Assembly (NCBI GenBank): GCA_026713745.1
Contig: JAPONU010000342.1
Span: 1 to 23,593 of the forward strand
Direction of reading: 5' to 3'
Origin: a bacterium
Lineage (GTDB): Bacteria > Actinomycetota > Acidimicrobiia > Acidimicrobiales > CATQHL01
Length of the DNA stretch: 23,593 bases
Under the pieces are notes generated by a model that was not told the DNA's origin, searched no databases, and saw only the letters and a program-made list of their open reading frames with translations. Below are positions 1 to 7,395 of this stretch, piece by piece (position 1 is the first letter of the stretch; each line of letters opens with the position of its first letter). Both the position numbers and the translations under genes were made by a program.

Positions 1-140
1 GCGGCTGTGTCGATGGCGTCGCCGAGGCGGTGCCGCCACTCGCTGCCGATGGTTCCGGTGATCTCCAGGACCAGCAGCAGGCCAACGGCGCCGGCGGCGG
101 CGATTCCCGCCAGGCTCGCGGTTCTGCGCAGCAGCGTCAT
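1..140 (-). CDS. Small membrane protein of the Asp23 operon (3' part cut by window edge)
   Basis: This is the first 46 codons of a minus-strand gene that runs off the left edge. The ATG (138-140) lies 2 nt after the stop of the AmaP-like gene, so the two are probably translationally coupled. The visible protein starts MTLLRRTASLAG and has one hydrophobic helix at about residues 8-30, ending near LLLVLEITG, followed by a polar stretch (GSEWRHRL). Actinobacterial Asp23 clusters usually carry two or three short membrane proteins after asp23. This one fits that role, perhaps as a further membrane anchor or scaffold. No enzymatic motif is visible. Family assignment cannot be made from this fragment; its place in the operon is the main evidence. 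Confidence 0.6.
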   Translation of the reverse strand, partial: MTLLRRTASLAGIAAAGAVGLLLVLEITGTIGSEWRHRLGDAIDTA

Positions 141-142
141 GG

Positions 143-712
143 CTAGCGGACCTGGCGGCGGCGCGTCATGCGCCTCGGTGTCGTGGCGGTGATCCGCCCG
201 GACCGGCACGGCAGTGCCCGCGAGGTGCACTGCTCGTCGATGGCGTCACGGATCTCCTGGACCGGCCCGATCGTCGAAGGGTCGGGCGTTACCAGCCGCA
301 CGTTCACCCGGCCGCGGCGATTGATGCGCACGTGGACGTCGTTGCGGCGGTCGATGGCCTCCAGTTGCCGCTCGATGGCGTCCTCGAGGGTGATCCTGTC
401 GAGCTTTGTCCAGCCTCGCCGCCGGCGCGTCGTCAGGACGCGGCCCCCGGTACCGAACATCCGGCCGAACTTCCACATGCCCCCGAGCGCCAACAGCACC
501 AGGGCGATGCCGACGAAGATCCCGGTGCCCGTCGAGGGGCTTCCTCGCACCCATCGGTCGAGATCGTCGACCGCGGCGCGGGACAGCGGCGGATCGACCT
601 CGAAGGAGAGCAGCAGGAGTTGCGCGGCCGCCAGCAGCACGATGCCGGCCACGACCAGGCCGATCACCCGCAGGCTGATCGCGGGCGTCTTGGAGGTGTG
701 ATAGGGATCCAT
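143..712 (-). CDS. AmaP-like membrane anchor of the Asp23 system
   Basis: The 189-aa protein has two transmembrane helices, at about residues 15-38 and 62-82. A basic patch follows (TTRRRRGW), then a soluble C-terminal domain of about 90 residues with alternating beta/alpha character. In Firmicutes, AmaP is a two-helix protein that holds Asp23 at the membrane; the topology and position directly after the asp23-like gene match that. I chose the ATG at 712, which has GGAG about 8 nt upstream, over the in-frame GTG at 721, which has no spaced ribosome site. It is 48 nt downstream of the Asp23 gene and 2 nt upstream of the next membrane protein gene. Membrane anchoring of the Asp23 homologue is inferred from context; the sequence itself shows only topology. 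Confidence 0.65.
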   Translation of the reverse strand: MDPYHTSKTPAISLRVIGLVVAGIVLLAAAQLLLLSFEVDPPLSRAAVDDLDRWVRGSPSTGTGIFVGIALVLLALGGMWKFGRMFGTGGRVLTTRRRRGWTKLDRITLEDAIERQLEAIDRRNDVHVRINRRGRVNVRLVTPDPSTIGPVQEIRDAIDEQCTSRALPCRSGRITATTPRRMTRRRQVR

Positions 713-760
713 GAGCGGCACTCCGGCGGCGTTGTTGCCGGGACCCGAGCCGGCGGGCCC

Positions 761-1207
761 CTACTCGACGCGTGACGAGGTCTCGTGCTCGTTCTCGAAC
801 CTGAGGTCGTCGACTTCGATGTTGACCTCCTTGACCACAAGGCCCGTGGCCGACTCGACGCGCACGACCACGTTGTCGCGAACCTCCTTGGCGAGCGTCG
901 GGATCGAGTAGCCGTACTGCACGACGATCACGACGTCGATGGCGGTCTCCTTCTTCCCGACCTCGACGTGGACGCCTTGGGAGAGCGGTTCCTCACCGAT
1001 CCGGACACGACCCAGCAGGCGTCGGAACGTCGCCCCCATCCCGGCGACACCGGCGATCTCACGGCAGGCGTGGCCGGCGAGCTTCGCCACGACCTCATCA
1101 GCGATGTGGGTGACGCCCCGTGCGGTCTCGAGTTCCAAACCGGTCTGGGCCGACCCGGTCTCGGTCAAAGCGGTGTCGTTCGTTGCCGCAGCGGTCTTTG
1201 TTGCCAT
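761..1207 (-). CDS. Asp23/Gls24 family envelope stress protein
   Basis: This 148-aa soluble protein belongs to the Asp23/Gls24 (DUF322) family. After a low-complexity Ala/Thr N-terminus of about 28 residues, the conserved domain runs from GVTHIADEVV through AGVAGMG, with the family's alternating strands (VHVEVGKKETAIDVVI) and the terminal VNIEVDDL segment. Family members coat the inner face of the cytoplasmic membrane through AmaP-type anchors and are linked to envelope or alkaline stress. The start at 1207 is set by a good ribosome site (GAGGAGC) 6-7 nt upstream; the open frame extends further but upstream residues do not resemble the family. It is the first gene of a minus-strand operon with two membrane proteins. 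A TTGACC box about 45 nt upstream is a possible -35 element, without a convincing -10. Confidence 0.88.
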   Translation of the reverse strand: MATKTAAATNDTALTETGSAQTGLELETARGVTHIADEVVAKLAGHACREIAGVAGMGATFRRLLGRVRIGEEPLSQGVHVEVGKKETAIDVVIVVQYGYSIPTLAKEVRDNVVVRVESATGLVVKEVNIEVDDLRFENEHETSSRVE

Positions 1208-1421
1208 TGGTTGCTCCTCGTTCTCGGCTTCGCAGCCGCTTGCACTTGGGGTCAAGCAGTAGACGCACCAGAGAGCCGGAAGTTTCGCGATCCCCCCGAT
1301 CCGGCCGCCCGGGCACCTGCATCGCGCCTCGGGTCGCGGATCAGACTGCCGAGATGCTGATCCGCTCCACCGTCGGCGTGAGCCGGACACGGTACGGCGC
1401 AACTTTCTGCCGCGCCGTGCG

Positions 1422-1451
1422 TCTAACGGGTGTATGTCTAATGGGTCTATG
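1422..1451 (+). repeat. Tandem 15-bp repeat upstream of the ATP-grasp operon
   Basis: Two adjacent 15-bp units, TCTAACGGGTGTATG and TCTAATGGGTCTATG, match at 13 of 15 positions. They lie about 135 nt before the ATP-grasp start codon in non-coding DNA. A head-to-tail repeat of this size is compatible with two binding sites for a regulator, but no protein partner can be named. Confidence 0.6.
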
Positions 1452-1510
1452 CCGGATCGAAGATGGTCTCACAGGTGCTGCCGCCGCGCTGGCGGAGCGT
1501 CGGCGGGTTC

Positions 1511-1532
1511 CCGGCGCCTGCCTGGGCGCCGG
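1511..1532. repeat. Perfect 8-bp inverted repeat (hairpin) in the leader
   Basis: CCGGCGCC at 1511-1518 pairs perfectly with GGCGCCGG at 1525-1532 around a 6-nt loop. It lies about 55 nt before the start codon of the ATP-grasp gene, so it could form in the leader RNA. There is no following T tract, so a classical terminator is unlikely. Confidence 0.5.
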
Positions 1533-1534
1533 CG

Positions 1535-1570
1535 TTCGGACGCCTGACCGAGTTCCGACGCCTGACCGAA
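1535..1570 (+). repeat. Tandem 18-bp repeat abutting the ribosome site of the ATP-grasp gene
   Basis: Two adjacent 18-bp units (1535-1552 and 1553-1570) share the core GACGCCTGACCGA and match at 16 of 18 positions. The second unit runs into the ribosome site at 1569-1578. The location would suit an operator or a translational control site, but no function is shown. Confidence 0.6.
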
Positions 1571-1586
1571 AGGAGGGGTCCCGACG

Positions 1587-3737
1587 ATGAAAGTAGCGAT
1601 CGTCTACAACCGCGACAGCCGGCATGTGATCAATCTCTTCGGCGCGCCCAACCAGGAGAAGATCGGCCTCAGGACGATCCGGCGGCTGGAGAACGCGCTG
1701 CGCGCCGGCGGCAACCAGGTAAAGGCTTTCGAAGCCGACAAGGCGCTGATCGACCGCCTCGAGGAGTTCATGCCGCGGGTGGTCAAGGGCGAGCAGCCCG
1801 GCATGGTCTTCAACGTCTCCTACGGGCTGCAGGGCCAGGCGCGCTACACCCACGTGCCCAGCATCCTGGAGATGGTCGGGATCCCGTATGTGGCCTCGGG
1901 GCCGTTGGGGCATTCCCTCGCGCTGGACAAGGTCGTGACCAAGATGATTTTGCGCCAGCACGGTATCCCGACGCCGGAGTTTGCGGTGCTGGACCGTCCC
2001 GAGGCGCCGATACCGCGAGAGGTGGTGTATCCCTCGATCGTGAAGCCGAAGAACGAGGCGGTCTCGTTCGGGCTGCGGGTTGTGAACGACGATGAGGAGT
2101 TGCGTGACGGCGTGCGGCTGATCTTCGAGAAGTACGGCCAGCCGGTGCTCGTGGAGCGATTCATCGAGGGGCGGGAGGTGAACGTCGGCCTGCTCGGGAA
2201 CAACCCGCCGGAGGCGTTCCCGCCCGTGGAACTGTCGTTCGGCACCGGCGGGCCGCAGATCTACACGTACGAGGACAAGACCGGCCGCAGTGGTCGCAGC
2301 ATCGAACCGATCTGCCCGGCACCGATCGGCGACGAGTTGAATCAGCGGGCCCAGGAGTTGGCGGTCGCGGCGTTCGGCGCACTGGGCCTGTACGACTGCG
2401 CCCGCGTGGACTTCCGCCTCGACGACGAGGGGAACCTCTACATCCTGGAGGTGAACAGCCTGCCGAGCCTTGGCGAGCACGGCTCGTACCTGCTCGGCGC
2501 CGCCGCGGTGGGGCTGGACTTCCAGGGGTTCGTGAACCGGCTGTTGGAGGTGGCGCAGGCACGCTACTTCGGGACACCCAACCCGCCGGTTCTCGACGGG
2601 CGCAAGGCTGATCCCCGCCAGCACGCCGTGGCGTTCGTGACCCAGCGTCGTGAACGCATCGAGCGGGGTGTGCGCGAGTGGGTGGAACTCTCCAGCCGCC
2701 AAGGCGACCCCGTGGGCCTGCGCCGCGCCGCCGACCGGGCAGGGCGCATCTTCGAGGAACTGGCCATGTCGCCGGTGGCCGACCTGTCGCGCCCACCGCA
2801 GGCGACCACATGGCAGACCCAGGCCGGCCTCGACGGAGGCACGCTCTTCGTGGCCGGCCTCGACACTCCTCCCGGATCGTCGGCACTCGTCCACCCGTTC
2901 CGCCGCGACCCCGAACGCCTCCACGGCGAGGCGATCGGCCAGCGGGCGGGGATCGTGTCACTCGAGTACGCGTTGCGAAGCCTGCGCAACATCCGACGGT
3001 TGCGCCGCCTGCCGTTGGGAGTGGTGCTGTGCACCGATCAGACCCGGGGTGCGCCCGACAGTGCCGAGGTGATCCGGGCGGCGGCCGCTCGAGCCGCCCG
3101 GGTGCTGGTGCTGGAGCCCTCGGTGTCGCCGAACGGGATCGTGCTGCGACGTCGAGGGAACCGCCGCTACACGCTGACGGTCACCGGAGAGTCGATCCTG
3201 CCGGCGCGGACCAGTCCGCGGAAGGCCACGGCTCGCTGGACGATTGCGAAACTCGAGCGGATCGCCCAGTTGACGTCGCGCAACCGCGCCGTCTCGGTGT
3301 CGATCCTGGACGTGTCCACCGAGGCGCACGCCCTCCACCTGCCGCACCGCGTGACTGCGGGCCTGCTCGTGACCTACCGGGACGAGGCGCAGGCCGCCGA
3401 GCTGGAGAAGGAGATCCGGGCGGTCCTGGGCCGCGGCGGGTGCCGCTGGGAGCTGACCCGGGACTGGGACCGACCGCCGATGGCCGAGACCTCCGGGGGA
3501 ACCGGACTGCTCGAAGAGCTGAACGAATCAGGCCGGCCGCACAGCGTCGAGTTCCAGCGCGAGACCTCGAGTCTCGCGTCGCTGGCCGGACTCGTGGATG
3601 ACGACGTGCCTCGCGTGTGCGGTGTGGGCCCCGCCGCGGGCGAGCGGGGCACCCCGGGCGAGAGCATCGAGAGGATCAGCCTGATCGAGCGCACCGTGGT
3701 CCTGGCAGAGTTCCTGGCTCGACAACTCGGCTCATGA
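1587..3737 (+). CDS. D-Ala-D-Ala-ligase-like ATP-grasp enzyme fused to a degenerate M20 peptidase-like domain
   Basis: This is a 716-aa two-domain protein. Residues 1-330 are an ATP-grasp ligase of the D-Ala-D-Ala ligase type, which forms an amide bond by way of an acyl phosphate. Visible motifs are IVKP (K153), VLVERFIEGRE (187-197), YEDK (228-231), the Mg/ATP residues R273 and D275 in ARVDF, and E288/N290 in LEVNS; the ligase core appears intact. Residues about 345-716 follow the M20 (carboxypeptidase G2-like) fold pattern. However, the usual HxD is GLD (424-426), the Asp-containing second motif is GQRAG, the Glu-Glu pair is replaced in TDQTRGAPD, and the terminal His is missing in GERGTPGES. 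This half is probably not a metallopeptidase. Start is fixed by AAAGGAGGGG 8 nt upstream. The stop overlaps the next gene as ATGA. The substrate is unknown; a dipeptide or amide-forming role is inferred. Confidence 0.85.
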   Translation: MKVAIVYNRDSRHVINLFGAPNQEKIGLRTIRRLENALRAGGNQVKAFEADKALIDRLEEFMPRVVKGEQPGMVFNVSYGLQGQARYTHVPSILEMVGIPYVASGPLGHSLALDKVVTKMILRQHGIPTPEFAVLDRPEAPIPREVVYPSIVKPKNEAVSFGLRVVNDDEELRDGVRLIFEKYGQPVLVERFIEGREVNVGLLGNNPPEAFPPVELSFGTGGPQIYTYEDKTGRSGRSIEPICPAPIGDELNQRAQELAVAAFGALGLYDCARVDFRLDDEGNLYILEVNSLPSLGEHGSYLLGAAAVGLDFQGFVNRLLEVAQARYFGTPNPPVLDGRKADPRQHAVAFVTQRRERIERGVREWVELSSRQGDPVGLRRAADRAGRIFEELAMSPVADLSRPPQATTWQTQAGLDGGTLFVAGLDTPPGSSALVHPFRRDPERLHGEAIGQRAGIVSLEYALRSLRNIRRLRRLPLGVVLCTDQTRGAPDSAEVIRAAAARAARVLVLEPSVSPNGIVLRRRGNRRYTLTVTGESILPARTSPRKATARWTIAKLERIAQLTSRNRAVSVSILDVSTEAHALHLPHRVTAGLLVTYRDEAQAAELEKEIRAVLGRGGCRWELTRDWDRPPMAETSGGTGLLEELNESGRPHSVEFQRETSSLASLAGLVDDDVPRVCGVGPAAGERGTPGESIERISLIERTVVLAEFLARQLGS

Positions 3738-5398
3738 GCGCCGACGGCCGCGGTCGGTCCACCGGTGGCGCCGCGCGCCGGCGTCGAGCAGCGACGGCCG
3801 GTGACGACGAGTTCGACGTGCGCGGCGCCCGGCGCGCCGAAGATCCGCAGCGAGTGGCGACATCGCGCCGCGGCATGGTCGCCACGGCGCATTCCGAGGC
3901 CTCGCGTGCCGGTGTTGCGGCCCTGGAAGCCGGCGGGAACGCCATCGACGCCGCCATCAGCGCGGCGCTGGCCCTGGGAGTCTGCGAACCGGCGGCCTCC
4001 GGACTCGGCGGGCAGACGATGATGCTCGTGCATCTCGCCGGGGAGGCACGCACGGTCGCTCTCGACGGGTCGTCGCGTGCCCCGAATCTCGCCACGGTCG
4101 GAGCCTTCGGCAACTACCGGCGCGAGCGACGCCGCGGGCATCGCGCCACGACGGTCCCCAGCTCGCCGGCCGTCTACGACTACGCGCTCGAGCGCTACGG
4201 TCGCCTCGGGGTGGCCGAGGTGCTGCAGCCCGCCATCCAGCTCGCCGCCGAGGGCTACGAGGTGAGTGAGCTTCAGGAGCGCCTGGCGCGCCGGGAACTG
4301 AAGCACCTCCGCGCGTCGCCGGGCGCTGCGTCCCTGTTCCTGCGCCAGGGCCGGCAGCCCTACCGGGCCGGATCGATCCTCCGCCAACCCGTCCTGGCCG
4401 GAACATTGCAGCGCCTCGCCGAGGTCGGTATGGAGGACTTCTACCTCGGCGAGACCGCCGGGCGCATCGTCGCCGACATGGAGCACCACGGCGGCTTCAT
4501 CCGCGCCGAGGACCTGGCGCAGATCCCCCAACCGGTCGAGCGGGACACGCTGACGGGCCGGTTCGGTACCAGCCGGGTCCACACCATGCCACCACCGGGT
4601 GCCGGGCGCACACTCATCGAGATGCTGAACATCCACCAGGCCCTGCCGGCGGAACTGCGCGACCTGGACTCGCCCGAAGGCGCTGTGCTGTTGGCCGAGG
4701 CGATCCGCCAGGCGTTCCGCGACCGCCGGGACCGCCCGTTCGACCCCTCCATCTACCCGCAGGTCGACGAGAAGCAGATGCTGAGCCGGCGCTACGCGAA
4801 GGGACTCGCCGCCGAGATGGTACGAACCCTCGGCGGCAACGGCGAGACGACCCATCTGTCGGTCATGGACGCCGAGGGCAACGCCGTGGCGCTCACCCAG
4901 TCCATCGAGAACGTCTACGGAGCCTGCGCCGCGAGCCCCGTGCTGGGATTCCTCTACAACAACTACCTCAGTGCCTTCGAGCACAACGACATCGCCCATC
5001 CGTACTTCCTGCGCCCCAACGCCGTGCCCTGGGCGAGCGTGGCGCCCACCCTGCTGGTGCGCGACGGCCAGTGCCACCTGGCGATTGGGTCGCCCGGCAG
5101 CGAGCGCATCGCACCGGCGATCCTGCAGGTGCTCGTCCGCCTCGCCCGGCTGTCGCCGCTGGCGGCGGTGGAGGCGCCACGGCTGCACTGCTCTCTGGGC
5201 GGTGTCGTGTCGCTCGAGGCACCGCGCATGAGCAGCGAGATCGCCGACGCACTCGTGCGCCGCGGGTTCGAACTCGACAGGCGCGAGGCCTACGCCTTCT
5301 ACCTGGGATGCGTGCAACTCGTGCTGCGTCGCGACGGCACCTTCACCGGAGTGGCCGACCCGCGCCGCGACGGCGCCGCGGCCGGACCGGCCTCATGA
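3734..5398 (+). CDS. Gamma-glutamyltranspeptidase-family Ntn hydrolase, cytoplasmic type
   Basis: The 554-aa protein follows the GGT family throughout: GMVATAHSEAS and GGNAIDAA near the N-terminus, SGLGGQT, and the autoprocessing site GETTHLSVMDAEGNAVA. T372 is the expected nucleophile and new N-terminus of the small subunit; GSPGSERI follows near residue 452. Family members hydrolyse or transfer gamma-glutamyl groups. Unlike most GGTs there is no signal peptide; the N-terminus is polar and Arg-rich, so the enzyme is probably cytosolic. Residues that hold the gamma-glutamyl group in the E. coli enzyme look changed: the DxRE region is DGSSRAP, Asn411 aligns with E392, Gln430 with Y411 and Asp433 with A414. 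The acyl group cleaved may therefore not be gamma-glutamate. The start overlaps the upstream stop (ATGA), as does its own stop with the next start, so the three genes form one translationally coupled unit. Confidence 0.85.
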   Translation: MSADGRGRSTGGAARRRRAATAGDDEFDVRGARRAEDPQRVATSRRGMVATAHSEASRAGVAALEAGGNAIDAAISAALALGVCEPAASGLGGQTMMLVHLAGEARTVALDGSSRAPNLATVGAFGNYRRERRRGHRATTVPSSPAVYDYALERYGRLGVAEVLQPAIQLAAEGYEVSELQERLARRELKHLRASPGAASLFLRQGRQPYRAGSILRQPVLAGTLQRLAEVGMEDFYLGETAGRIVADMEHHGGFIRAEDLAQIPQPVERDTLTGRFGTSRVHTMPPPGAGRTLIEMLNIHQALPAELRDLDSPEGAVLLAEAIRQAFRDRRDRPFDPSIYPQVDEKQMLSRRYAKGLAAEMVRTLGGNGETTHLSVMDAEGNAVALTQSIENVYGACAASPVLGFLYNNYLSAFEHNDIAHPYFLRPNAVPWASVAPTLLVRDGQCHLAIGSPGSERIAPAILQVLVRLARLSPLAAVEAPRLHCSLGGVVSLEAPRMSSEIADALVRRGFELDRREAYAFYLGCVQLVLRRDGTFTGVADPRRDGAAAGPAS

Positions 5399-6087
5399 CC
5401 CTGCCGCTGCTGCTGTCGGTGCCGCACGCCGGCACGGAAGTGCCACGCGAGGTGGCGGGCTTCTGCGCCCTGGCACCGGAGGAGATCGCCGCCGACGGCG
5501 ACGAGGGTGCGGCGGAAATCTACGCTCTCGCCGGCGAGGTGGACTGCCACGTCACCACGACCATCGCCCGCGCCGTGGTGGACCTCAACCGCCCGCCGCG
5601 CGACTTCCGGCGCGACGGCGTGATCAAGACCCACACGTGCTGGGAGGTGCCCGTCTGGGATCCCGCTTTGCCACCCCAGTTCGCGGGGGAACTGATCGAC
5701 AACCACTGGAGGCCGTACCACCAACGGCTGCGGGACTTGGGGTCCAGCGGCCGATTCCTGCTGGGCGTCGACGGCCACACCATGGCCGCCTACGGGCCCC
5801 CGGTCGGGCCCGACGCCGGGTTGGAGCGTCCGGCGGCCTGCCTCAGCAACGCAGACGGCACCTGCCCGCCGGCGTGGATCGAGTCTCTACGGGATGCGCT
5901 CGCTCGCCGGCTGGGCCGAGAGGTGACGATCAACCAACCCTTCCGCGGCGGCTACATCACCCGCTCTCACGCCGCCGAGATGCCCTGGCTCCAGATCGAG
6001 TTCTCCCGCGCACCGTTCGCCGGACTCACCGAGAAGCGCCGAGCAATCCTCGCGGCATTGACCGAACTCTGCGAGACCATCGCCTAG
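5395..6087 (+). CDS. N-formylglutamate amidohydrolase (FGase) family hydrolase
   Basis: The 230-aa protein carries the FGase family motifs in order: SVPHAGTEVP (8-17), a D-x-D segment (ADGDEGA), ARAVVDLNRPP, a conserved His (PYHQRL), DGHTM, NQPFRGGYITR and LQIEF near the end. Known members remove the N-formyl group of formylglutamate in histidine breakdown, but no histidine-utilisation gene is nearby. Here it is the last gene of a coupled trio with an ATP-grasp ligase and a GGT homologue, which points to another N-acyl or amide substrate. Its start overlaps the previous stop (ATGA at 5395-5398). It ends 13 nt from the convergent corA stop. The family is clear; the substrate is unknown. Confidence 0.87.
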   Translation: MTLPLLLSVPHAGTEVPREVAGFCALAPEEIAADGDEGAAEIYALAGEVDCHVTTTIARAVVDLNRPPRDFRRDGVIKTHTCWEVPVWDPALPPQFAGELIDNHWRPYHQRLRDLGSSGRFLLGVDGHTMAAYGPPVGPDAGLERPAACLSNADGTCPPAWIESLRDALARRLGREVTINQPFRGGYITRSHAAEMPWLQIEFSRAPFAGLTEKRRAILAALTELCETIA

Positions 6088-6100
6088 CGCTGCGGCGGTC

Positions 6101-7213
6101 CTAGTGGGGATCGTTGGACTTGGGGCGGCGGACCACCGATCCTGCGACGGTCCGGATGGGCATGGTGGAGATCTCGAAGACCGCGCCAACGAGCTGGGCG
6201 GGTGAGCGGGCGGCTTCGGCGAGGCCGCGGCCCAGGAGGGCGCCGGCGGTTCGCCCCGACGGTCGGCGTGTCCATCCCAGCGCGACGAAGGTTCCCAGCG
6301 ACACGATGGCGACGAGGCCCATGAACGCGGTGACGATTATCCAGCCGGCGCGGCTGTTCAGCAGGGGGAGGTCGACGAAGTTCATGCCGAAGAACCCGGC
6401 GATCAGAGACAGCGGCAGCACGATCGCTGCATAGACGGTGAGAACTTTGGTCACCTCGGTCGCTTTGCGGGCCTCGGCGCCCCGGTAGGCCTCGAGGGTC
6501 TCCGCGAGGGCGGTGCGGGCGCCGTCGACACCCTGCGCGGCGCGCGACGCGGTGTCGAACACGTCGGAGAACCGCCGCCGTCCCGGGTCCGATATGAGCC
6601 GGGAGGTTGAACGCCGAAGGACGTCGAGAGCCTCTCGCTGGGGATGCACGGAGCGGCGCAGCGCGGCCAGGTCGGCGCGCACGGCGGTGATTTCGGCGAG
6701 GAAGTCGGCGTCGGCGGACAGGGCCGAGCCGATCAACTCCTCGTTGCGGTCGTCGAACGCGTCGAGCACCGACACGAGCCGGCGGGTTGCGACATCGGCC
6801 AGCCGGGCGAGGGTCACATCCGCGCCGCCGCCGGCGAGCGCGGGGCGAACCTGGACGCCGTCCCAGAGCACGTCGATGGACGGCGACGGTTCTTCGTGGA
6901 TCGTGACGAGGCAAGCCTCGGACAGGAAGCAGCCGATCTCGAAGGTCGCGATCTCCGTGTCGGCGAGGCCATGCAGCACGACGTGCACCGAGCTGCCGAA
7001 GTCGTCGACCTTGGGCAGATCGGTGTCCTCGACGGTGTCCCGCACAGCGAGCGCATCCAGTCCGAGACCCCCCGTCAGCGCCGCGAGACTGTCCATGTCC
7101 TCGGGGCCCGCCGTGACGTCGATCCACACCCAGCCCGATGCGGGCGGTGTCGTGACCGGCTCGGTCGCCACCGCGCACTCGTCGGCACCGAAACGAAGCG
7201 CCCGAATCAGCAT
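6101..7213 (-). CDS. corA: CorA-type magnesium/divalent cation channel
   Basis: The 370-aa protein has the CorA plan: a soluble N-terminal alpha/beta domain and a long helical stalk (about 135-250). Two C-terminal membrane helices follow (about 255-278 and 289-312), with the signature GMN at 276-278 at the end of the first (GFFGMNF). CorA proteins form pentameric channels for Mg2+ and sometimes Co2+ or Ni2+. The ATG at 7213 matches the usual family N-terminus, although no clear ribosome site precedes it and the open frame extends further upstream as an Arg/Pro-rich stretch. Unusually, about 55 residues follow the second helix, where most CorA proteins end within a few; this tail is Arg/Ala-rich and ends in VVRRPKSNDPH. 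The gene sits alone, separated from the upstream sigma-factor operon by a strong hairpin. Confidence 0.9.
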   Translation of the reverse strand: MLIRALRFGADECAVATEPVTTPPASGWVWIDVTAGPEDMDSLAALTGGLGLDALAVRDTVEDTDLPKVDDFGSSVHVVLHGLADTEIATFEIGCFLSEACLVTIHEEPSPSIDVLWDGVQVRPALAGGGADVTLARLADVATRRLVSVLDAFDDRNEELIGSALSADADFLAEITAVRADLAALRRSVHPQREALDVLRRSTSRLISDPGRRRFSDVFDTASRAAQGVDGARTALAETLEAYRGAEARKATEVTKVLTVYAAIVLPLSLIAGFFGMNFVDLPLLNSRAGWIIVTAFMGLVAIVSLGTFVALGWTRRPSGRTAGALLGRGLAEAARSPAQLVGAVFEISTMPIRTVAGSVVRRPKSNDPH

Positions 7214-7321
7214 GTGCCCGATCTTGGCATCCGGACGCGGCGGCCCAGGTGATCCCACGGGCCCGGCCCGACAAGTCCGACGGCGGCGAGTCCGCCGACG
7301 GCTGACACAATCCCCTCCCAC

Positions 7322-7339
7322 CGGTCCCACCAGGGACCG
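7322..7339. repeat. Small perfect hairpin before corA
   Basis: CGGTCCC (7322-7328) pairs perfectly with GGGACCG (7333-7339) around a 4-nt loop. It lies just downstream, in the minus direction, of the larger hairpin at 7342-7376 and may be part of the same termination region or of the corA leader. Confidence 0.45.
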
Positions 7340-7341
7340 CA

Positions 7342-7376
7342 GCGGCGGGAGCCGGCACCGTTCCGGCTCCCGCCGC
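7342..7376 (-). terminator. Strong GC hairpin ending the sigma/MscS operon
   Basis: A perfect 14-bp stem (7342-7355 with 7363-7376, arm sequence GCGGCGGGAGCCGG) encloses a 7-nt loop. It begins 19 nt after the MscS-like stop codon in the minus direction and lies between that gene and corA. There is no U tract, as is common for actinobacterial hairpin terminators. It should stop transcription of the sigma-factor operon. Confidence 0.75.
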
Positions 7377-7395
7377 GTCGCGTCAGGGGGCCGGA

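Larger units (their letters stand above)
1208..1586. other. Intergenic region between divergent Asp23 and ATP-grasp operons
   Basis: This 379-nt stretch has no convincing gene. It must hold the promoters of both flanking operons. It contains two short tandem repeats (1422-1451 and 1535-1570) and a perfect GC hairpin (1511-1532), all on the ATP-grasp side. The plus-strand ribosome site AAAGGAGGGG at 1569-1578 directly follows the second repeat and serves the ATG at 1587. I found no clear -10/-35 pair for the plus-strand operon. Confidence 0.6.

Noticed and set aside
1341..2924. Long minus-strand open frame (527 codons) opposite the ATP-grasp gene
   Set aside because: It has no family resemblance and lies antisense to a well-conserved gene; GC-rich codon use produces such frames.
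2619..3737. Active M20 metallopeptidase domain
   Set aside because: The expected metal-binding His, Asp and Glu residues are not present at the conserved positions.
3374..5317. Long minus-strand open frame (647 codons) opposite the GGT homologue
   Set aside because: Antisense by-product of a gene with clear family motifs; composition is His/Arg/Gly-rich and no motif is visible.
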